Assembly: GCF_003946325.1 (NCBI RefSeq)
Contig: NZ_RHNT01000014.1
Coordinates: 1 to 50,911, forward strand
Length of the DNA stretch: 50,911 nucleotides
Origin: Companilactobacillus furfuricola
Lineage (GTDB): Bacteria > Bacillota > Bacilli > Lactobacillales > Lactobacillaceae
Reading direction: 5' to 3'
The position numbers and the translations under genes are program-made. This document shows, piece by piece, positions 44,881 through 50,911 of the stretch (its first letter is position 1; every line of letters begins with the position of its first letter). Under the pieces are notes generated by a model that was not told the DNA's origin, ran no database searches, and was given only the letters and a program-made list of their open reading frames with translations.

Positions 44881-46332
44881 ATGGCAAAGAAACTGACAAC
44901 ACAAACTGGACAACCTTGGGCTGACAACCAACATTCGCAAACGGCTGGTCCTAGAGGTCCCGTCCTAATGCAAGACTATGATCTGATCGAGAAGTTGGCA
45001 CATTTCGACCGTGAACGTATTCCTGAACGTGTTGTGCACGCTAAAGGTGCAGGTGCTAAAGGTGAATTCGTTCTTGAAAATGACATGAGCAAATATACTA
45101 AAGCTGACCTCTTCAATGAGGCTGGTAAGAAGACCCCATTGATCATGCGTTTTTCACAAGTGGCTGGTGAAAAAGGCTATCCGGATACAGTTCGTGATGT
45201 ACGTGGCTTCTCAGTTAAATTTTATACAGAAGAAGGAAATTATGACATCGTTGGCAATAATACTCCGGTATTCTTCGTTAACGATCCATTAAAATTCCCT
45301 GATTTCATCCATTCACAAAAGCGTGACCCAAGAACTAACCGTCGTACTCAAGAAATGCAATGGGACTTCTGGTCACATTCTCCTGAATCACTTCACCAAG
45401 TTACATATTTGATGGGTGATCGTGGCCTTCCCGCTTCATATCGTGAAATGAACGGCTATGGCTCACATACTTTCAAATGGGTCAATAAAGATGGTGAACA
45501 ATTCTGGATCAAGTATCACCTGATTGCTGATCAAGGCGTTAAGAATATGACTAATGAAATGGCTGATAAAATTTCAGCTAAGAATACCGACTTTTTGCAA
45601 GATGATCTCTTCGATGCCATTGAAAAGAAAGATTATCCTTCATAGGAAATGTATGTTCAGATCATCCCTTACGAAGAAGGTTTGAATTACAAATGGGATA
45701 TTTTCGATGTTACAAAAGTTGTTTCACACAAAGACTATCCACTGATTAAAGTTGGTAAATTAACTTTGAACCAAAATCCTTCAAACAATTTCACAGACGT
45801 CGAGGAAGCTGCCTTTTCTCCTGCCAACTTAGTTCCTGGTATTGAAGCTTCTCCTGACAAATTATTACAAGGACGTTTGTTCTCTTACAAAGACACACAA
45901 AGATATCGTCTCGGAGTAAACTTTGAAGAACTTCCGATCAACCGTCCCGTTAACGAAGTCCACAACTACGAACGCGATGGCTATATGAAGACCAATAATC
46001 AAGGTGGCGAAGTTAACTACGAACCAAATGGTTTTGACGGTCCTAAAGAAGACCACTCAGCTAAAATTGCTGGTGATCCTGTTCAAGGTAATGCCATTAA
46101 CCAACCTTATAATTATAAAGTCGACTACACAACTCAGGCGGGTGATCTCTATCGCTTAATGTCAAAAGAAGAACAAGATCGGATGATCGAAACTATCAAA
46201 GATGGATTAGGTTCATTCGACAATGATGAAATCAAGACCCTCGAAATCAAGCAAATGTACGGTGCTGATAAAGAATACGGTACTAGAGTTGCTGATGCCT
46301 TGGGAATGAACATTAACGACATTATCAAATAA
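44881..46332 (+). pseudogene. katA: Haem catalase gene interrupted by an in-frame TAG
   Basis: The two open segments, 44881-45645 and 45649-46332, are in the same frame and together give a 483-residue clade-3-type catalase, the normal length. The single stop (codon 255, TAG) sits in KDYPS-stop-EMYVQIIP, where the family has tryptophan (YPSW). A TGG to TAG change explains it. The distal His (RVVHAKGAG) and Asn (DIVGNN) lie before the stop. The haem-ligand Tyr (RLFSYKDTQRYR) lies after it, so the truncated product cannot be active. Readthrough or a base-calling error would rescue it. The rest of the frame is clean, so the lesion is recent. Confidence 0.85.
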
Positions 46333-46411
46333 CCAAAACAAAAAATACGACCCAAGTTTTATAAATATTTTTGTTTAAAGATAGCCTATTCTGCTCGCCA
46401 AAATAAGTTAT

Positions 46412-46575
46412 TATAATGTTGTTCTCAATAAAGGAGATAGGAAGCCACGCCTATCTTTTGAGATAATCCCCCTACATTATCAATATTTATTGAGATAGTT
46501 TCTCCTCATTAGGAATTAATATGAATCCCCCCTATGCGTTTCTTGACCCTCTTCGACAAAAAAGAGGGTTTTTTT
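46412..46575 (+). ncRNA. Candidate C-rich small RNA or attenuator
   Basis: TATAAT at 46412-46417 (weak -35 TTCTGC at 46389) would start an RNA near 46423. It carries a hairpin AGATAGG/CCTATCT at ~46434-46459, a second GATAAT/ATTATC, and two copies of AATCCCCC(C)TA in exposed positions (about 46467 and 46525). It ends at an intrinsic terminator CCCTCTT/AAGAGGG plus seven T (46547-46575). C-rich single-stranded motifs are typical of Gram-positive sRNAs that pair with Shine-Dalgarno sequences. Alternatively it is a leader that attenuates the acetyltransferase gene downstream. I know no Rfam family that it fits. Confidence 0.45.
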
Positions 46576-46625
46576 GTTCTTTAAATTTATTTAAAAACAA
46601 ATATACTAATTTTAGAGGGAAAAAG

Positions 46626-47102
46626 ATGATAACGAAGATCACTGAATTTACACGGATAGATATTTCAGCCTTAGCAACTATTTGGCTAACGGAAAACATT
46701 TCCGCACATGATTTTATTGATGAAAAATATTGGTTAGACAATTTACCGTATTTTAAATCTGCCATTACAAAAGTTGACGTTTGGGTAGATGAAGAAGCTG
46801 ATCAAATCACCGGATTCATCGGTATCAATGATAATTACATTGAAGGAATATTCGTCACCGAGGAGTATCAACATCAAGGAATCGGCAAAAAATTGCTTTC
46901 AGAAGCCAAAAACAATTTCGATCACTTGACCTTGCATGTTTATCAAAACAATCAAGCAGCCATTGAATTCTACTTAGGTCAAAATTTTGTAAAAACCGGT
47001 ACCAATATCGATGAAAATACCAATCAAGTTGAATTAGAAATGAGCTGGAACAAGTTACAAAACCATAAATATCAAAGTTATAACAAAAAAAGTGCCCTAT
47101 AA
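46626..47102 (+). CDS. GNAT-family N-acetyltransferase
   Basis: 158 aa from the ATG at 46626, preceded by AGAGGG; the upstream in-frame extension overlaps a terminator and is not likely translated. Motif A is IEGIFVTEEYQHQGIGKKLL (acetyl-CoA pyrophosphate loop QHQGIG). Motif B is LHVYQNNQAAIEFYLGQNF. The length and 'YWLDNLPYF' N-terminus resemble YjaB/YiaC-type acetyltransferases. The acceptor is unknown. The stop codon lies in the 5' arm of its terminator. Confidence 0.85.
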   Translation: MITKITEFTRIDISALATIWLTENISAHDFIDEKYWLDNLPYFKSAITKVDVWVDEEADQITGFIGINDNYIEGIFVTEEYQHQGIGKKLLSEAKNNFDHLTLHVYQNNQAAIEFYLGQNFVKTGTNIDENTNQVELEMSWNKLQNHKYQSYNKKSAL

Positions 47103-47140
47103 ATGTTAGATGAATCCTAACGTTTACGAGGCACTTTTTT
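47089..47140 (+). terminator. Terminator after the acetyltransferase gene
   Basis: AAAAAGTGCC and GGCACTTTTTTT with inner AAATGTTAG/CTAACGTTT. The arm includes the end of the coding sequence. Confidence 0.75.
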
Positions 47141-47308
47141 TGATTAAATACTGTGACATTTTAAATCATTGATCGACCAGTGATGTCGAAATAAATATTT
47201 TACAATTAATTTTCTGATCCCGAAATTGTAATCCCAGATTACGGAGTCGGTTTTGAACGTATGAACAAGCAAACTTCTATCCAAACTTAATACTGCTGTT
47301 TGTACACT

Positions 47309-47341
47309 AAAAAAGGACCAGACAAAAAAACGTCCAGTCCA
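47309..47341 (-). terminator. Terminator of the 39-aa gene
   Basis: Minus-strand GGACTGGAC and GTCTGGTCC around a T-rich loop, followed by TTTTTT, just downstream of the 39-aa peptide gene. Confidence 0.75.
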
Positions 47342-47353
47342 AGTAATGCAAAC

Positions 47354-47473
47354 TTAAAATAATACACCCGCGATAGTTCCAAGTAATGACTCAACAAAAT
47401 ACAGTGGATTGGCAAGTGTGATCGAATCCATTGGTGCACCGGTGTTTTGAGAAACAGTTGCTCCATTATTCAT
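47354..47473 (-). CDS. 39-aa hydrophobic peptide
   Basis: Behind a perfect AGGAGG. An extended -10 (TGGTATAAT, 47504-47509 complement) lies 31 bases upstream and a strong terminator follows, so this is a complete short gene. The product begins MNNGATVSQNTGAPMDSITL and ends ANPLYFVESLLGTIAGVLF. The first half is polar; the second half is hydrophobic with a single Glu and could lie in or on a membrane. Net charge is about -2, with no Lys, Arg, Cys or double-Gly leader. Family unknown; candidates are a signalling peptide, a small membrane regulator or a leaderless bacteriocin-like peptide. Confidence 0.65.
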   Translation of the reverse strand: MNNGATVSQNTGAPMDSITLANPLYFVESLLGTIAGVLF

Positions 47474-47735
47474 AATAAAACCTCCTGTACAATTATTGAA
47501 ATAATTATACCACACATGAGTTCATATTATAAAAACGATTTGTTCTATTTTTCAAAAATTAAGTTTACAATTTTAAAAAATATTTTAGTTTTTCTGTAAT
47601 CGAATACAACACTGCTGCAAAAGCAAATTTTAGTTTTTAATAACCCAAGAAAAGATAAATATATCACAAAGAACATTATATTTTATATGCAGAAATTGAT
47701 TCTTTTGTAAATAGTTTTTGGAAATATTTGTTAAG

Positions 47736-47780
47736 CAAAAAAAAAGCTATAAACGCTGAAAATTCAACGTTTATAGCTCT
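47736..47780 (-). terminator. Terminator of tRNA-Leu
   Basis: AGCTATAAACGTTGAA pairs with TTCAGCGTTTATAGCT (minus strand) with one wobble, followed by nine T. Confidence 0.85.
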
Positions 47781-47787
47781 TTTATTA

Positions 47788-47871
47788 TGCTGCTGACAAG
47801 AGTCGAACTTGCACATGGAAACCCATACAGCGACCTGAACGCTGCGCGTCTGCCAATTCCGCCACAGCAGC
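47788..47871 (-). tRNA. tRNA-Leu (anticodon CAG)
   Basis: 84 nt on the minus strand. Acceptor stem GCTGCTG/CAGCAGC with discriminator A. The anticodon arm is CAGCG-TTCAGGT-CGCTG, giving anticodon CAG. A long class II variable arm (TGGGTTTCCA) and the T arm with GTTCGACTC complete it. The CCA end is not encoded (A is followed by TAA). It is a single gene with its own terminator. Confidence 0.95.
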
Positions 47872-47929
47872 AAAACTATCTTTGTGATATGCTTACCTTA
47901 AAACGATACCATAAAAATGAGGATATGTA

Positions 47930-48778
47930 ATGCAAAAAATTGATAAATCGATCTTAAAACAAGTAATTACACCACGAGATCCAATTTCTTATAAGGGAAA
48001 CTATGGAAAAATTTTGATCATCGCTGGCTCATCTAATTTTGGTGGCGCCGCTATTATGTCCGCTTCAGCTGCTATCCATTCTGGTGCGGGACTTGTAACT
48101 GTAGCAACTATTCCCGAAAAGTTTACCGCAATCAACACTCGCATTCCCGAAGCTATGACCGTTGACTACCATCATCTGATCGAAATCATTGATGCCATCA
48201 AGAATGCTGACGTTATTGCTATTGGCCCGGGACTGGGGACCTCCAAATACAGCGAGTCATTAGTTTCATTAGTTATCGATCACGCTCATATGGATCAAAC
48301 GATCATCTTTGATGCATCTGCTTTGACAATAATTGCTGGATCCAAAATTGATATCGCAAAAATACCAGCAAATGTAATATTAACACCACATCAAGGTGAA
48401 TGGCAACGTCTATCGCAATTAGAAATAGCCGAGCAAAAGCCTAAGAAGAATTTAGAACAATTACACAACATCGCACCTAACGCCCTTCTAATCGTGAAAA
48501 AACACCTTTCTGAAGTATATTACGAAGGATCTGCTAACCAAATCATCGCGGGAAATCCGGGAATGGCAACTGGTGGTATGGGAGATACTTTGACTGGAAT
48601 AATTGCAGCTTTTGTTGGCCAATTCGGTTTCTCACAAAACACTGTCGAAGCCGCACTATTTCTACACAGTTTCATTGCCGATAAAATCTATAAAAAGAAT
48701 TACGTCGTATTACCAGAAAAATTGATCGAAGCAATTCCAAAAAGTATGCAAAAGATCGTTACTAATAAAAAAGCATAA
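47930..48778 (+). CDS. nnrD: ADP-dependent NAD(P)H-hydrate dehydratase
   Basis: 282 aa, ribokinase-like fold, the YjeF C-terminal domain alone (no epimerase domain attached). Motifs: GSSNFGGAAIMSASAAIHSGAG near the N-terminus, AIGPGLGTS, VILTPHQGEW, and the ATP/ADP site NPGMATGGMGDTLTGI. The enzyme repairs damaged NADHX and NADPHX using ADP (or ATP). The start codon follows GAGGATATGTA. The partner epimerase (NnrE) is not in the window. A bidirectional terminator follows. Confidence 0.93.
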   Translation: MQKIDKSILKQVITPRDPISYKGNYGKILIIAGSSNFGGAAIMSASAAIHSGAGLVTVATIPEKFTAINTRIPEAMTVDYHHLIEIIDAIKNADVIAIGPGLGTSKYSESLVSLVIDHAHMDQTIIFDASALTIIAGSKIDIAKIPANVILTPHQGEWQRLSQLEIAEQKPKKNLEQLHNIAPNALLIVKKHLSEVYYEGSANQIIAGNPGMATGGMGDTLTGIIAAFVGQFGFSQNTVEAALFLHSFIADKIYKKNYVVLPEKLIEAIPKSMQKIVTNKKA

Positions 48779-48788
48779 TTATTAACAA

Positions 48789-48830
48789 AAAAGGCGCAAA
48801 CCTTCTCAACCGAGGGTTTGCGCCTTTTGT
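48789..48830. terminator. Bidirectional terminator between nnrD and the flippase gene
   Basis: AAAAGGCGCAAACC and GGTTTGCGCCTTTT form a perfect 14-bp stem with A and T runs on each side. Confidence 0.9.
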
Positions 48831-48850
48831 TTGCAATAAAATACTTAAAC

Positions 48851-50518
48851 TTATTTAATTCTAACTAAACGTCTGATCCGTGCTACACAAGATCCTAAAA
48901 TCTTATCGGCTAATTTTGTTTTCAAAACTAAATAACCAAAGATCCCTGCACCGACAATTGCTTCAAAGATGAGCACGAACAAACTAACAATTCTATCCGA
49001 ATCACCCACGAATCGATAAACGATCCAATTGATGATCAATACTGCAACAAACATCACGATCGAGAATATAATAATACCGCTGATACGATTCTCAGTCCGT
49101 TCAATATTGAATGGATAAATTTGATAAAGTTTTCTCAGCATCAACCAGCAAATGACCGCCATACTGATACTTGTAGCAACTAATGGTCCAAATTCATGGA
49201 ACAAACCGATCATCGGAACTTGGATGATCACCTTAACAATAAATCCGATGACCAAATATCTGATTGCTAGCCGGTTACGGTATAAAGCTTGCAGAACTGC
49301 CGACAACACAGTAAATAATCCTAATAAGATCGACATGATCGATGAAAATTGTAGCATCGAAATTCCCAAAGCATCATACCGATAAAAAGTTGTCCAAAGT
49401 GGTTGTGAGACAGCATACATCCCTATAGCCGAAGGAATCATAATGAAAAAGAACAACTCCAAAGTATTGCTAATTTGATCTTCAATATCCTTCTTATCGC
49501 CTTTAGCAAACAATCCCGATAAGATCGGCACTGCAGTAACTGCCATAGCAGTTGACAGCGAAACTATGATCATAATCAATTTATTAGCCTGGAAACCAAA
49601 CAGTGAATAATAATTATCCAACTGAACCTTTGTAGCATCAACGAACATCAGCATAAACTGTTGGAAGGTCGATTGATCATACAAATTGAAAAAAGTAATT
49701 CCCGCATCCATGATGATAAATGGGAAAGCTTGTTCAAATATTTCCCTGGCAAAATTCTTATTAATAGTCGTTGCCGGCTTACCATTGCGTGAAAGTGCCC
49801 GTAACTGAGGCAGCTTTTTAAAAATATAAAACAGCAATATCCCGATCGCAAAAATTGCACCAATAAAAGCTGCAAAAGTCGAATGGGTAACCGCACTAAC
49901 ATAACTACCCTTTTGCACTTGCATGATCAAATAAGTAGCAGTCAACATGTATAGCACACGTGCAATTTGCTCAACCAGCTGAGAAATTGCTGATGGTGCC
50001 ATATCAGAATATCCTTGCATGTAACCACGTAAAATACTCAAAATTGGGATCACCAGAACAGCTATCCCAAGAGATTTGATTACCGGGATACTATTAGGAT
50101 CTCCATCAGTAAAAATAAAAGCAATTGCTGAAGCGCCAAAAAACATAATCGCTCCAAAAATAATACCCATCAAAGCCATTATTTTAAGGCCTTGTTTAAA
50201 CAACCGGTTACCCGTAGCATACTCATCCAAAGCATTATAATGTGAAATCTGCTTAGAAATAGCTCCAGGGATCCCAGCAGTAGAAATGATCAGAAACAAA
50301 CTATAAATATTGTAACCTTTGGCAAATAAGGCATTAGCGGATGGATAATAAGACCCCATCCAAGCCATCCAAGGAATAATATAAATAGCACCCAGCACAC
50401 GCGAAAAAATACTACCAGCAGTCATCCAGACTGAACCTTTTAACATCGTATCTTGACTCGAGGCCTCAGGATTCAAAAGCGGAATAGCTTCTTGACCATC
50501 TTGCTTATCCTTGTTCAA
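48851..50518 (-). CDS. ytgP: Oligosaccharide/lipid II flippase, YtgP (MurJ-type)
   Basis: 555 aa, about 14 membrane helices, MOP superfamily (MATE/MVF-like). A soluble N-terminus (1-~25) precedes the first helix with GSVWMTAGSIFSRVLGAIYIIPW. ISTAGIPGAISKQISHYNA and ILRGYMQGYSDMAPSAISQLVEQ are the family's conserved loops, and the last ~100 residues form two extra helices plus a basic tail. B. subtilis YtgP is a lipid II flippase that substitutes for MurJ; related SpoVB-type proteins export other polymers. Its role in peptidoglycan export is likely but not proven by sequence. Monocistronic, AGGTGG upstream. Confidence 0.85.
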   Translation of the reverse strand: MNKDKQDGQEAIPLLNPEASSQDTMLKGSVWMTAGSIFSRVLGAIYIIPWMAWMGSYYPSANALFAKGYNIYSLFLIISTAGIPGAISKQISHYNALDEYATGNRLFKQGLKIMALMGIIFGAIMFFGASAIAFIFTDGDPNSIPVIKSLGIAVLVIPILSILRGYMQGYSDMAPSAISQLVEQIARVLYMLTATYLIMQVQKGSYVSAVTHSTFAAFIGAIFAIGILLFYIFKKLPQLRALSRNGKPATTINKNFAREIFEQAFPFIIMDAGITFFNLYDQSTFQQFMLMFVDATKVQLDNYYSLFGFQANKLIMIIVSLSTAMAVTAVPILSGLFAKGDKKDIEDQISNTLELFFFIMIPSAIGMYAVSQPLWTTFYRYDALGISMLQFSSIMSILLGLFTVLSAVLQALYRNRLAIRYLVIGFIVKVIIQVPMIGLFHEFGPLVATSISMAVICWLMLRKLYQIYPFNIERTENRISGIIIFSIVMFVAVLIINWIVYRFVGDSDRIVSLFVLIFEAIVGAGIFGYLVLKTKLADKILGSCVARIRRLVRIK

Positions 50519-50776
50519 AAATTAGCACCACCTTAAAAACTATCTCAACAATTATACCAAAATTAAAGCGACTCTCAAAAATAATTATAAACTCAGAAAC
50601 TTAAAATTACTCTTGATCCCCAAAAAAATCAAGAGTCACAACTATCATCCAAAAAATACCGTCCCCAGTAAAACAAGTCAACTAAAAGCAATCATCATTA
50701 AAATCTACTTAAAATCATCCCCAACAAAAATTTGAAAGAACTTAATCTATCCGACAATCAACGTCGATCCAACGTT
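50519..50776. other. Intergenic A/T-rich stretch before the right IS-like end
   Basis: I see no gene, RNA or clear hairpin here. It should contain the promoter of the flippase gene. Confidence 0.3.
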
Positions 50777-50777
50777 T

Positions 50778-50911
50778 AAAAAGAGGCTGTGACATAAGTC
50801 TCCAAAAAAGGGTGTTGTATTAGAACCGTCAGGTTCTGATACAACACCCTTTTTGATATAATTATATGTATAAAAAAGAGCATCGGTCGCACCCGATACT
50901 CTAAGTACTTC
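50778..50911 (-). repeat. Inverted copy of the left window end; IS-like terminus
   Basis: Reverse complement of 1-134 apart from two substitutions and one T-run difference. It begins GAGGCTGTGACATAAGTC at its inner side, then the GGGTGTTGTAT hairpin, then the second hairpin and the window edge. Orientation is opposite to the left copy, so the two elements face outward in mirror arrangement. Confidence 0.75.

Noticed and set aside
46521-46625. N-terminal extension of the acetyltransferase from an upstream ATG
   Set aside because: The extension reads through an intrinsic terminator and lacks a good ribosome site; the ATG at 46626 fits the family.
1-50911. The whole window as a composite transposon bounded by inverted IS copies
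   Set aside because: It carries ordinary chromosomal genes (argGH, tRNA, mscL, flippase), shows no mobility or selection cargo, and the ends look like contig breaks at a repeat.

Overview
The window is a low-GC (roughly 35-37 %) Firmicutes chromosome segment. The gene set (LPxTG wall anchor, YolD/UmuC pair, argGH, MscL, PnuC, YtgP-type flippase, haem catalase, Gram-positive CGAAC-N4-GTTCG SOS box) and protein style point to Lactobacillaceae. A Companilactobacillus-like organism is my best guess, but the genus is inferred from gene content and feel, not from a marker gene. Both ends of the window carry the same ~134-bp sequence in inverted orientation, ending in an IS-like terminus. The window is therefore probably a contig broken at two copies of a repeated mobile element.

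Layout. 1-975: IS-like end and palindromic intergenic repeats. 975-4456 (minus): a YkcB/YkcC-type pair (GT39 membrane transferase plus polyprenyl-phosphate GT2) followed by a translationally coupled 34-aa membrane peptide. 4737-6753 (plus): an OmpR-family response regulator and histidine kinase. 6940-18934 (plus): four tandem secreted paralogues of ~900-1000 aa, each with its own signal peptide; terminators separate or flank them. The third and fourth carry frameshifts. Their C-termini look like a degenerate WxL cell-wall-binding domain. 19046-23253: a secondary transporter, an NAD(P)-binding reductase, PnuC and a PAP2 phosphatase. 23957-26562 (minus): argG-argH. 26723-28435: mscL, a small membrane protein, hairpin repeats and a 45-aa HicB-like mini protein. 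28746-30751 (minus): a three-gene operon (YolD-like, Y-family polymerase, unknown 107-aa protein) under a promoter whose spacer is a perfect SOS box. 30926-35484 (minus): cold-shock protein, a 1209-aa LPQTG surface protein built of two ~400-aa repeats, and a small acidic protein. 35575-39767 (minus): two further secreted proteins with bacterial Ig-like domains and the same WxL-like C-terminal signature. 40188-42886 (plus): NrnA-type phosphoesterase, an orphan HicB-like protein whose stop codon lies in a 125-bp tandem repeat, and an SDR. 43263-47473: a flavin disulfide oxidoreductase divergent from a haem catalase gene broken by an in-frame TAG, a possible C-rich small RNA, a GNAT acetyltransferase and a 39-aa peptide. 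47788-50518: tRNA-Leu(CAG), NAD(P)HX dehydratase and a YtgP/MurJ-type flippase.

How it fits together. The dominant theme is the cell surface: envelope glycosylation, a two-component system, six secreted WxL-like proteins, one LPxTG protein and a lipid flippase. The six-protein WxL-like set lacks the usual csc-cluster partners (DUF916-type protein, small LPxTG protein) and is the best candidate for an undescribed surface system. A second theme is gene decay: catalase and two array members are interrupted by single-base changes. A third is a family of intergenic hairpin elements with compensatory arm changes, some abutting stop codons.
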